Part shown: positions 39,679 through 47,493 of the stretch, piece after piece
Layout of the letters: each line of letters opens with the position of its first letter
How positions within the stretch are numbered: position 1 is the first letter of the stretch
Translations under genes and position numbers: made by a program
The notes under the pieces: generated by a model
Seen by the model: only the letters and a program-made list of their open reading frames with translations
Told to the model about the DNA's origin: nothing
Databases searched by the model: none
Source: Sinomonas albida
GTDB taxonomy: Bacteria; Actinomycetota; Actinomycetes; Actinomycetales; Micrococcaceae
Direction of reading: 5' to 3'
Assembly: GCF_004919045.1 (NCBI RefSeq)
Contig: NZ_SWDW01000015.1
Span: 25,512 to 89,511, forward strand
Length of the DNA: 64,000 nucleotides

Positions 39679-40413
39679 ATGCAGCTGCGTGAACTCAGCA
39701 CCCTCACGGGTATGCCGATCGCAAGCATCAAGTACTACCTCCGGGAGGGAATCCTCCCCGCCGGAAGCCGAGTGAGCGCCACGCGCTCCGACTACTCCGA
39801 GGCGCACGTCCGTCGGATCAAGACCATCCAGACCCTCCGCAGCGTCAACGGGCTGAGCGTGGCCCAGATCCGCCAGATCGTGGCCCTCGTGGACGGCGGC
39901 GCGAGCAGCCTCGAGATCCTCAAGGGCCTCCAGCACGAGCTCCAGTCGCTCGGCGAGCCCCTCCCCGGCGAGACCGGCGCCGGGGACGCCGGCGTGAAGC
40001 AGCGCGGCTGGCCCGACATCCCGACCGCGGCGCGCGGAGCACTCGAGGACCACCTCGAGCACATGGGTGCGCTCGGAATCACGATCCCGACCGAGGCGCT
40101 CGAGACCTACAGCCGCGCCGTGGACCTCATCGCTAACGTCGACGTCAACGATGCGGCGTCCGCCGAGGACCTCGACACCCTCGTGACGCGCACCGCCGTC
40201 GGCATGCACATGCATTCGCAGCTCGTGCTCAAGCTCCTCGCCCTCGCGCAGGCGAGCCGCCTTATCGCGCTCTACGGGCCGGGGCCCGCGCCCGTGCCCG
40301 CCGACGCGGGCGCGGTCGCCGACGCCAGCGCGCCCGCGGGCCCGGCAATTCCGGACCCGCAGGCGCCGCCCGATCCACTCACGCTGTTGGCGCCGCCTCC
40401 GGCGGAAGCGTAG
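39679..40413 (+). CDS. MerR-family transcriptional regulator
   Basis: About 244 residues. The N-terminal winged helix reads LRELSTLTGMPIASIKYYLR and is followed by the usual MerR dimerisation helix. The C-terminal part is larger than in metal-sensing MerR proteins, has few cysteines and ends in an Ala/Pro-rich tail, so an organic effector or none is likely. ATG 39679 begins the HTH. TTG 39631 lies 5 nt after TAGAGT and could give a 16-residue longer, leaderless form. Its 3' end overlaps the convergent flavoprotein gene by 35 bp. Confidence 0.85.
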   Translation: MQLRELSTLTGMPIASIKYYLREGILPAGSRVSATRSDYSEAHVRRIKTIQTLRSVNGLSVAQIRQIVALVDGGASSLEILKGLQHELQSLGEPLPGETGAGDAGVKQRGWPDIPTAARGALEDHLEHMGALGITIPTEALETYSRAVDLIANVDVNDAASAEDLDTLVTRTAVGMHMHSQLVLKLLALAQASRLIALYGPGPAPVPADAGAVADASAPAGPAIPDPQAPPDPLTLLAPPPAEA

Positions 40414-41815
40414 GTGCTGCCGGCGCCGCCTGCGTGACGGAGGCGGGCTTGATGTTCTGGTTGACGTGGAAGAAGTTGTCCGGATCGTACTTCGCCTTCA
40501 CCTCGGCGAGCCGGGCGTAGTTGGAGCCGAGCGTCGCCTCGATGCGCGGCAGGTCGTCGGCATCCTGGAAGTTGAGGTAGCCGCCCGGCTCCGAGTACTC
40601 GTGCAGAGCCGACCAGTAGCTCCGGACCCACGCGATGTTCGACTCGTTCTCCGACGCGTCGGGCCACTGGCCCGCGATCGCCGGGGAGAACCCGACGTCC
40701 CGGTGGGCGAACGCCGTCGCTTCGGGGGCGACACGCTGCACCGCGCCGTCGATCGGATAGAAGTGATTGGCAGAGTGCGGCGTCGGGATCCCCGGCGCGT
40801 ACTCGACCGCGACACGCAGCGCGTCGTCGGACAGGGTCCGCAGGAAGTCCGCCTTCCAGTACCCCTGGAGGCCGGGGATGCCGTTGAGTCCGTCGAACAT
40901 GATGTTGAGCGCGGGGTAGGGCATCGGGGCGAACATCGAACCGAGCACGGGAGCCGCGTCGAGCATCGGCTGCCAATGCGCCGGCCCCTCGTCGACATTC
41001 CCGGTCCACATGCCTCCCACCACCGCGATGGGCCTTCCGTGCCATTCCTCGGGCAGGAACGGCACCGGCGGCCCCTGGTGGAACCCGTAGAACGCGCCCA
41101 TCTCCTCGGGCTGGGACGCGATCCATTCGCGGTACGCGGCGCCAGCCTGGACCCCGTGTGCCGCGTCGTAGAAGATGAGGCCCACGTGCACCATGTCCAC
41201 GGGGTGCAGCTGGAACTCGAGGGACGTCACGGCGCCGAAGTTCCCGCTGCCGCCGCGGAGCGCCCAGAACAGATCTGCGTTCTCTGCCTCGCTCGCGGTC
41301 ACGAAGCTTCCGTCGGCCAGGACCACGTCCGCCGAGATGAGGTTGTCGCACGCAAGGCCGTACTTCCGCGCCAAATAGCCGATCCCACCGCCGAGGGTGA
41401 GCCCCGCGACGCCGGTCGAACCGATGATCCCGCCCGTGCTCGCGAGCCCGAACGCATGCGTGGCATGGTTGAAGTCGGCCCATGTCGCGCCCGCCTCGAC
41501 GCGTGCCGTCCGTCGTGCCGGGTCGACCCGGACCCCGCGGCGAGCCGAGAAGTCGAGGACGAGCCCGCCGTCGACCGTTCCGAAGCCTGGCGCGCTGTGG
41601 CCGCCACCGCGCAGCGCGAGGTCGAGGCCCAGCCCGTGCGCGTACCTGATGGCCGCCATGACGTCGGCCACCTGGCTGACGCGCAGCACGGCCGCGGGAC
41701 GCCGGTCCACCATGCCGTTGAAGACAAGGCGTGCCTCGTCGTATTCGGGGTCGTCGCTCTCGATGACCTGGCCGCGCACCTGCTCGCGAAGCGCATCAAA
41801 CCGCTCGGTGCCCAT
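40379..41815 (-). CDS. FAD-binding oxidoreductase, berberine-bridge-enzyme type
   Basis: 478 residues. The PCMH-type FAD domain has RGGGHSAPGF, where His73 is the covalent FAD attachment residue of the family, then GGIIGSTGVAGLTLGGGIGY and KYGLACDNL. The C-terminal BBE domain reads YDPDNFFHVNQNI. Such enzymes oxidise sugars, alcohols or plant-type substrates. The ATG at 41815 has GGGAG 7 nt upstream. It lies downstream of the hydantoinase operon but beyond a strong terminator, so it is a separate unit. Confidence 0.9.
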   Translation of the reverse strand: MGTERFDALREQVRGQVIESDDPEYDEARLVFNGMVDRRPAAVLRVSQVADVMAAIRYAHGLGLDLALRGGGHSAPGFGTVDGGLVLDFSARRGVRVDPARRTARVEAGATWADFNHATHAFGLASTGGIIGSTGVAGLTLGGGIGYLARKYGLACDNLISADVVLADGSFVTASEAENADLFWALRGGSGNFGAVTSLEFQLHPVDMVHVGLIFYDAAHGVQAGAAYREWIASQPEEMGAFYGFHQGPPVPFLPEEWHGRPIAVVGGMWTGNVDEGPAHWQPMLDAAPVLGSMFAPMPYPALNIMFDGLNGIPGLQGYWKADFLRTLSDDALRVAVEYAPGIPTPHSANHFYPIDGAVQRVAPEATAFAHRDVGFSPAIAGQWPDASENESNIAWVRSYWSALHEYSEPGGYLNFQDADDLPRIEATLGSNYARLAEVKAKYDPDNFFHVNQNIKPASVTQAAPAAPTLPPEAAPTA

Positions 41816-41959
41816 GGCAATCTCCCGACGTGCATGAGACCGGAGCACGCACGTCCGCGTAGGATCCCAGCCAGGCGCGCGCGATAACAGCTCCGGTCTA
41901 CGTCGCCGAGGCAGGACCGTCAAGGACCCGGCCCGCGGATTTGCCCCCTGGGAGGCCGC

Positions 41960-41996
41960 GCGCCGCCGTCGTCCGTTCAGCGGACGACGGCGGCGC
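41960..41996 (-). terminator. Terminator of the hydantoinase-type operon
   Basis: A perfect 16-bp stem (GCGCCGCCGTCGTCCG and complement) with a 5-nt loop lies 5 bp beyond the stop of the last operon gene. Its right arm shares CGGACGACGGCGGCGC with the hairpin behind ino1 at 47428-47476. Confidence 0.85.
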
Positions 41997-42001
41997 CCGC
42001 C

Positions 42002-42733
42002 TCACGCGAGCAGCTTGCCCCAGCGCGGGTCGAGCAGGGGCGCCTCGGCCAGCTGGAGGCAGCGCCACAGGGTGACGGCGACCGAGTCGAGCGCGGCGAC
42101 CCCGGTCTCCTCCTCGACGCGGGCCACAAGGGGCGCGCCGTACAGGTTCGTGCACAGGTACACGAGCGCGTCGGGCCGCTCGGCGGCGAGCTCGAGCGAT
42201 CCGGGGAGGAGCTCCTGCGGGGTCACCCGCGCGAACGATTCGTTGTCGCTCAGGCCGAGGGCGCGGTGGCCGGTCACCCGGACTCCCTCGGCGGCGTACC
42301 TCGAGACCACCTCCAGATTCACGTCCGCGGTGTACGGGGTCACGAGTCCTACGGTCTCCAGGCCGAACTCGCGGAACGCGTCAAGGTACGCGAGCGTCGA
42401 GGTCGTTGACGGGATGCCTGTGGCCGCGGTGATCTCGGCAACGATCTCGCGATCGTGATCGGGCCCGAGCCAGGAGCCGGACGTGCCGTTCCACGCGATG
42501 ACGTCGACGTGCGCGGTCGCGAGCAGCTCGGCGGCTCGCCGCATGCCCTCGGCGTCGAACTGTCGGTCGGAGCCGGAGTCGAGCGCGATCCGGGTCACGG
42601 GGATCCTGGTCGAATGGATCGTGACGTCCTCGCGGTCGCCGAGAATCCGATAGGTCATGGGTTCGAGGCACGTGTTGGACGACGGCACGATCATGCCGAT
42701 CCGCGCGGGCCGGTTTGCCTGGACCATCGTCAC
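42002..42733 (-). CDS. Asp/Glu racemase superfamily protein, arylmalonate-decarboxylase/maleate-isomerase-like
   Basis: 243 residues. IGMIVPSSNTCLEPMT is the start typical of maleate isomerases. In those enzymes two cysteines act; here the first position is Gly83 (AWNGTSGSW) while the second, Cys194 (VYLCTNLYG), remains. One Gly and one Cys is the pattern of arylmalonate decarboxylase, so decarboxylation or another one-base reaction is more likely than isomerisation (inference). GTG 42733 overlaps the hydantoinase stop by 4 bp. Last gene of the operon. Confidence 0.85.
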   Translation of the reverse strand: MTMVQANRPARIGMIVPSSNTCLEPMTYRILGDREDVTIHSTRIPVTRIALDSGSDRQFDAEGMRRAAELLATAHVDVIAWNGTSGSWLGPDHDREIVAEITAATGIPSTTSTLAYLDAFREFGLETVGLVTPYTADVNLEVVSRYAAEGVRVTGHRALGLSDNESFARVTPQELLPGSLELAAERPDALVYLCTNLYGAPLVARVEEETGVAALDSVAVTLWRCLQLAEAPLLDPRWGKLLA

Positions 42734-44262
42734 TCCCCTTCTTCACGGGCGCGGACGCCGACGGCTGCGAAACTCTGGCCGCCCGGATCCTGAGCCGCCT
42801 GCTGTTCCGCCTCCCGATAGCCGAGCCGGGGCACGAACCGGCCCACCGGCCCTGGGTCGTGGAAGCCGTGCTCGTCGAGCACCACGCGGCCTCCCGCGAC
42901 GACGTTCTGGGGCCAGCCGCGCAGCTCCCGCCCGTCGAACGGCGAGAAGTCGGTGCCCATGTGGAGGGCGCGGCCGTCGACGGTCCGCGATTCGGCCGGA
43001 TCGAAGACCACGAGGTCCGCGTCGCATCCCGGCGCGATGACACCCTTTCCGGGGAGCCCGTTGATCCGGGCGGGTGCCGCGGAGAACAGCTCCACGAAGC
43101 GCTCGAGCAGCCGCGACCCGGGTGGGCCGGCCGCTGCCGGGGACGTGCCGTCGTCCGTTCCCTGCGGGCCGAACGCCTCGGGCCCGGCAACGCCGAGCGC
43201 CTCGGCCAGCGCCGTGAACGCAACCGGCATCCGGGTCTCGACGCCGGGGAGCCCGTGGGGCATGTGCCGAATGTCGTCCGTGCGCTCGCGCTTCTGCGTC
43301 AGGTCGTAGCACGAGTGGTCGCTCGAGACCGTGTGCACGGATCCCTCCGCGAAGCGCTCCCGCAGGGCCGCGACGGTCTCCGGCGAGCGCATGGGCGGGC
43401 AGCACGCAAACCATTCGGGGAAGCGCGAGGCGTAGACGCCGTCGTCGAGCACGAGGTAGTGCGGGCACGTCTCGGAATGGATCGCGAGGCCGCGGGCGCG
43501 CGCCTCGGCGACGAGGTCCACGGCGCCGGGCGTGGACTGGTGCACGAAGTACACGGGCGCGCCCGTGTACTCGGCCATCGCGAGGACCTCGCGGACGGAG
43601 GCCTCCTCGGCGAGCTCGGGGCGCGTCTCGTGCAGGTGCTCGATGCCGATCGTCCCCGCGTCCGCGTGCGCCTGGGTGCAGTCGGCGATCATGGCGTCGT
43701 GCTCGGCGTGGACGTACGTGAGGCCGTCGAGGCGGGCCATCTCGCGCATGACCTTGAGGACGGTGTCGTTGTCCGCCCTCGTGGTCCCGCGGTTGGTCAT
43801 GTAGAGCTTGACCGAGCGGATTCCGAGCGCTGCGAGCTCCTCGAGCTGGGACGGGACGGTCTCGTCCCACTCGATGACGGAGCCGTGGAGGGCGACGTCG
43901 CAGCGCGCCTCGCGGGCGAGCTCAAGCTTGTTCTTCGCGGCCTCGAGCGGAGTCTCGCCCGCGTCGCGGGGGATGCCGAAGTCCAGGATCGTCGTGGTCC
44001 CGCCCCACAGGGCGGCGGTCGAGGTCACGGCGAAATCGTCGAGCGTGCGGAAGGGGCCCGTCACCTGGGCTACGTGGCAGTGGGCGTCGACGCCGCCGGG
44101 GATGACCACGCGGCCGGCCGCGTCGATCACTCGGTCGGCGGCGGGCACCGGCTCGCTCGCGTCGACGACGGCGGTGACCCGTCCGCCGTCGACGACGACG
44201 TGGGCGGCGCGGGTGCCGAAGGAGTTGACCACGACGCCGTGGGCAATCACGAGGTCGTTCAT
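42730..44262 (-). CDS. D-hydantoinase/dihydropyrimidinase-family amidohydrolase
   Basis: 510 residues. Metal ligands are visible: DAHCHV (HxH), the carboxylated-lysine segment SVKLYMT, histidines in YVHAEHD and FVHQST, and the aspartate in VSSDHS. The C-terminus has GVIAPGCDADLVVFDP. The enzyme opens five- or six-membered cyclic diamides/ureides. ATG 44262 overlaps the racemase-like stop by 4 bp. No N-carbamoyl-amino-acid amidohydrolase gene is present, so the usual hydantoin-to-amino-acid route is incomplete here. Confidence 0.92.
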   Translation of the reverse strand: MNDLVIAHGVVVNSFGTRAAHVVVDGGRVTAVVDASEPVPAADRVIDAAGRVVIPGGVDAHCHVAQVTGPFRTLDDFAVTSTAALWGGTTTILDFGIPRDAGETPLEAAKNKLELAREARCDVALHGSVIEWDETVPSQLEELAALGIRSVKLYMTNRGTTRADNDTVLKVMREMARLDGLTYVHAEHDAMIADCTQAHADAGTIGIEHLHETRPELAEEASVREVLAMAEYTGAPVYFVHQSTPGAVDLVAEARARGLAIHSETCPHYLVLDDGVYASRFPEWFACCPPMRSPETVAALRERFAEGSVHTVSSDHSCYDLTQKRERTDDIRHMPHGLPGVETRMPVAFTALAEALGVAGPEAFGPQGTDDGTSPAAAGPPGSRLLERFVELFSAAPARINGLPGKGVIAPGCDADLVVFDPAESRTVDGRALHMGTDFSPFDGRELRGWPQNVVAGGRVVLDEHGFHDPGPVGRFVPRLGYREAEQQAAQDPGGQSFAAVGVRAREEGE

Positions 44263-45044
44263 GCGAGCGCCCCGCTCTCGAGCCGCGCAGCGCCGAGCGC
44301 CGCATCGAGGGCCGGGCCGAGGCCAGCGCGCCTCTTGGGTGGCGGCGCGGCAAACGAGCCCGCCCGGTGCGGCCCCGAGCGCAAGCCGACCACCGCCTCG
44401 GCGAGCCGGATTCCGGCGCCGATCCCGTCGACCACGGGCACCGGGATCTCAGACTCGACGTGACGGGCCAGCCCCGCGAGCGGCGCCCCAGCCAGGATCA
44501 CGGCGTCGGCGCCGTCCTCCGCGACGGCGAGCCGGGCGAGCTCGACAAGGGTCGGCCGGAAGTCGTCCTGGACCGTTCCGATGCCGCGCAGCGCCTCCTT
44601 GATCGATCGGATCGACGCGAGGCGGCTGCCGAAGCCGAAGTGCTCGACGCACTCGCGGTACCACGCCGTGATGCGGTCCGAGATTGCGATGATCGAGAAG
44701 CGGTGGCCCTGGAGCGCCGCCGCGCACAGCGCCGCCTCCGTGATCCCGATGACCGGGACGTCCACGAGTTCCTTGAGCGCGGGCATGCCAGGGTCCCCGA
44801 ACGCGGCCACGACCACGCCGTCAACCGCTTGACCGCCGCCAGCCGCCGCGCAGTGCTCGGCGATGACCTCCGCGACAGCGCCGGCGGCGAGCACGGCCTC
44901 GAAGCGGGTCTCGATGTACTCGACGCCCCGCGGGGCCGTGCGCACCACAAGCTCGGTCGAGGGGTCCGCGGAACGCTCCGCCTCGGCGCGGATCAACTCC
45001 GTCACGTCTTCGCTGATGTTCGGATTGACGACGAGAAGTCTCAT
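44259..45044 (-). CDS. Hydantoin/allantoin racemase homologue lacking both catalytic cysteines
   Basis: 261 residues. LLVVNPNISEDVTELI and VEYIETRFEAVLA are typical of hydantoin racemases. The two catalytic positions, normally in ACFGDPG and LGCAGMAG, read AAFGDPG (Ala81) and LAGAPLAG (Gly186), so the usual two-base chemistry should be impossible. Remaining cysteines (65, 107, 132) are not at those positions. ATG 45044 has AGGA upstream. It is the third gene of the operon, after gntR, and overlaps the hydantoinase start. Confidence 0.87.
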   Translation of the reverse strand: MRLLVVNPNISEDVTELIRAEAERSADPSTELVVRTAPRGVEYIETRFEAVLAAGAVAEVIAEHCAAAGGGQAVDGVVVAAFGDPGMPALKELVDVPVIGITEAALCAAALQGHRFSIIAISDRITAWYRECVEHFGFGSRLASIRSIKEALRGIGTVQDDFRPTLVELARLAVAEDGADAVILAGAPLAGLARHVESEIPVPVVDGIGAGIRLAEAVVGLRSGPHRAGSFAAPPPKRRAGLGPALDAALGAARLESGALA

Positions 45045-45120
45045 AGGTGGTTCCTTGAAGTGTTTCAGGCGGCGACTCCGCCAGCCGCTTGCGCCGATGA
45101 TTCCGGCCGGCGCGGGCGGG

Positions 45121-45768
45121 TCAGACCGTGTCGGGATACTGCTCTCTGTACTTGCCGATGTGGTGGGCAGACTGGGTCGCCGCACGCTCGGGGTCGCCGC
45201 TCGCGATGGCGGCGAGGAGGTCGCGATGCTCCTGGACGAGTTCGGGCAGGTCCGTGACGTGCCGGAAGAGCCAGTGCATGCGGCCCTGAAGCGGTTCGAG
45301 CGCGGTCCGGAGGAAGCCGTTGTCCGCGATCCGGGTCACCTCGTCGTGGAACTCGCTGTTGAGCCGGTGCGCCTCGTTGATGCTGCCCCGGGACAGCGCG
45401 CCCACGGCTCGGGAGAGGAGCCCTTCGAGCCGTTCGATGTCCTCCGGCGTGGCCCGCTGGGCGGCGAGCCTGCACGCGAGAACCTCAAGCGAGAGCCGGA
45501 CGTCGAAGAGGTCCTCGACGTCCTTCTCGCTGAGCGACGCGACGACCAAGCCGCGGGAGGCCCGTTCGGCGAGGACGCCTTCCTGGACGAGCATCCGCAG
45601 CGCTTCCCGGATGGGAAGGCGAGAGACGTTGAACTCCGCGGCGAGGTCCCGCTCGATGAGGCGCGTCCCCGGGGCGTAGTGGCCCTCGAAGATCCGTGTC
45701 CGGAGCGTGTCGCGGATCACCTCGCGCAGCGGTCGGTCGCGCTGCTGCTCCTCGGCGGGCTGTGCCAT
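45121..45768 (-). CDS. GntR-family regulator (FadR/FCD subfamily)
   Basis: 215 residues. The winged helix (IRDTLRTRIFEGHYAPGTRL, then LAAEFNVSRLPIREALRML) precedes an all-helical FCD effector domain with NSEFHDEVTRIAD and HRDLLAAIASGD; conserved His/Asp residues suggest a metal- and carboxylate-binding pocket. ATG 45768 has GGGGGAG upstream. It sits inside the operon between the carrier and the racemase homologue and is the likely binder of the GGGATCCC palindromes upstream of the carrier (inference). Confidence 0.9.
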   Translation of the reverse strand: MAQPAEEQQRDRPLREVIRDTLRTRIFEGHYAPGTRLIERDLAAEFNVSRLPIREALRMLVQEGVLAERASRGLVVASLSEKDVEDLFDVRLSLEVLACRLAAQRATPEDIERLEGLLSRAVGALSRGSINEAHRLNSEFHDEVTRIADNGFLRTALEPLQGRMHWLFRHVTDLPELVQEHRDLLAAIASGDPERAATQSAHHIGKYREQYPDTV

Positions 45769-45883
45769 GCGGGTCTCCCCCTTGGTTCGGGCTGCGCTGG
45801 ACGCGCAGCGGACGCGGTTCGATTCCATTCGACCACGGGCCTGCCGGTTGGGCCCGGGTTGGCGCCCAACCGGCCGGCCGTGA

Positions 45884-47224
45884 TCACACGGGCAGCCGCT
45901 TGCTGTAGTCGAGGACGAGGACGGACGCGCCCATGATGATCGCCGAGCCGACGAAGTACAGGAGGGCGCCCGTGTACCCGCCCGTGGCGCCGACGATGAA
46001 GCCGACCGCAATCGGCGTGACGAAGCCCGCGATGTTGCCGCTGAGGTTCATGGCTCCGCCGAGCACCCCGGCGTTCGTCCGGCCGCCCAGCGTCGCGGGA
46101 ACGGCCCAGAACAGGCCGACCCAGCGCAGGAAGAAGAGGACCACCGAAAGGAGGACGACGGCGGCGATCGGGTCCCCGACGATCGTCACCCCGACGAGGC
46201 CCGCCGTGACGATGACGCTCGAGGCGCCGAGGAGCGAGCGCATCACGAGATTCGTGCCGTACCCCTTGGCCCGGAGCCGGTCGGCCAGGGTGCCGCCGAG
46301 GATCTCCCCCACGAAGCCCGCGCCGAAGATCACGAACGTCGACCAGCCGATGGTGTTGAGGTTGAAGTGCTTGGCCTGGGCGAGGTACAGCGGACCCCAC
46401 GTGAGCAGGCCGTAGAACACGCCGTTGAAGCCGAGCCAGCCGAGGCACATGGCCCAGAACGACCGGAACTTCAGGTAGGGCAGGAGCCCGCGGCGGGACG
46501 TGCTGCCCGAGGCCTTGGCTTCCTCGTCCTCGGCGCGGTGGGAGGCCTCGATGTATTCGGCCTCGGCGTCGTTGACGGCCCGGTGCTGGCGCGGGTTGTC
46601 CCGCACGTACCACCAGATGAAGATGCCGAGGACCGCCGTCGCGATGCCCGCGATGATGAACGCCATGCGCCAGCCGCCGAACGCTGCGATGAGCCCGGTG
46701 ATGAGGATGCCGCCCACGCCGGCGCCGAGCGGGGCACCCGCGTCGAGAATGGTCGCGCCGCGGCCGCGCTCCTTCGAGTGCATCCAGATGGCGTTGAGCT
46801 TGCCGCCCGCGGGCATGACGCCCGCCTCGGTGATCCCAATGCCCATGCGGGCGATGAACATGCTGAGGAACCCGCCGGCCAGCCCGGAGGCCGCGGTCGC
46901 GGCGCCCCAGCCGATGCACGATGCGGTGACGACCTTGCGCGGTCCGAACCGGTCGATGAGCCAGCCGACCGGTACCTGCATGAGCGCGTAGGTCCAGAAG
47001 AACGCCGAGAGCAGGAGCCCCACGAGCTCGGGGGTGAGGTTGAATTCCTTCTGGATGATGGGAAGCGCCACCGAGATGGACCCTCGGTCCACGTAGTTCA
47101 CGGTGACGAGGACGAGCAGCAGGACGAAGAGCTTCCAGCGCACGCCGGTGCGCTTGGCCGGGGCCGCGGACTCCTCCGCGGCTTGGCCAGCGCGCTGCGG
47201 CGAAGTTTCCTCTTGAAGGGACAC
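45884..47224 (-). CDS. MFS carrier, anion:cation symporter (ACS) family
   Basis: 446 residues, 12 helices. VTVNYVDRGSISVALP is the ACS-family first helix (NYxDR), and DRFGPRKVV is motif A. Relatives import sugar acids, tartrate-like diacids and phthalate-type carboxylates, so an organic anion is the likely substrate. Start GTG 47224 has a perfect AGGAGG 5 nt upstream. It is the first gene of the five-gene operon, downstream of paired palindromes. Confidence 0.9.
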   Translation of the reverse strand: MSLQEETSPQRAGQAAEESAAPAKRTGVRWKLFVLLLVLVTVNYVDRGSISVALPIIQKEFNLTPELVGLLLSAFFWTYALMQVPVGWLIDRFGPRKVVTASCIGWGAATAASGLAGGFLSMFIARMGIGITEAGVMPAGGKLNAIWMHSKERGRGATILDAGAPLGAGVGGILITGLIAAFGGWRMAFIIAGIATAVLGIFIWWYVRDNPRQHRAVNDAEAEYIEASHRAEDEEAKASGSTSRRGLLPYLKFRSFWAMCLGWLGFNGVFYGLLTWGPLYLAQAKHFNLNTIGWSTFVIFGAGFVGEILGGTLADRLRAKGYGTNLVMRSLLGASSVIVTAGLVGVTIVGDPIAAVVLLSVVLFFLRWVGLFWAVPATLGGRTNAGVLGGAMNLSGNIAGFVTPIAVGFIVGATGGYTGALLYFVGSAIIMGASVLVLDYSKRLPV

Positions 47225-47304
47225 GTGTCCTCCTTCACGACATTGGGAAGGGCCGCGCCAGTTTCTGGAATGGCAGGCCCACGGGAGGTGCGCAACGTTT
47301 GGTA

Positions 47305-47327
47305 TGGGATCCCTATTTGGGATCCCA
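47305..47327. promoter_or_regulatory. Paired GGGATCCC palindromes, site A
   Basis: Two copies of the self-complementary octamer GGGATCCC (47306-47313 and 47319-47326) are separated by TATTT and flanked by T and A. They are centred 13 bp apart, upstream of the carrier gene. Candidate operator for the operon's GntR protein. Confidence 0.6.
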
Positions 47328-47369
47328 AAAAGAACGATACGTGGTGACTCGGACCACAGTCAACAGTTT

Positions 47370-47392
47370 TGGGATCCCGTTTCGGGATCCCA
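47370..47392. promoter_or_regulatory. Paired GGGATCCC palindromes, site B
   Basis: The same arrangement as site A: GGGATCCC at 47371-47378 and 47384-47391 with spacer GTTTC, centred 65 bp from site A, about six helical turns. Two equal sites suggest cooperative binding or looping (inference). Confidence 0.6.
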
Positions 47393-47427
47393 TCTCGAGC
47401 AAAGCTTCAGCGCCTCCGGGAAAGACG

Positions 47428-47476
47428 AGGCGAGCGCCGTCGTCGTCCATTCAGCGGACGACGGCGGCGCTCGCCT
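47428..47476 (-). terminator. Terminator of ino1
   Basis: A 21-bp stem with a single G-T pair and a 7-nt loop lies 18 bp beyond the ino1 stop; a CTTT follows on the minus strand. Confidence 0.85.
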
Positions 47477-47493
47477 TTCGGGGGAAGGTGCGT

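Noticed and set aside
42002..44262. A complete hydantoin-to-amino-acid pathway
   Set aside because: No N-carbamoyl-amino-acid amidohydrolase is present and the racemase homologue lacks its cysteines, so the classical pathway is not supported.
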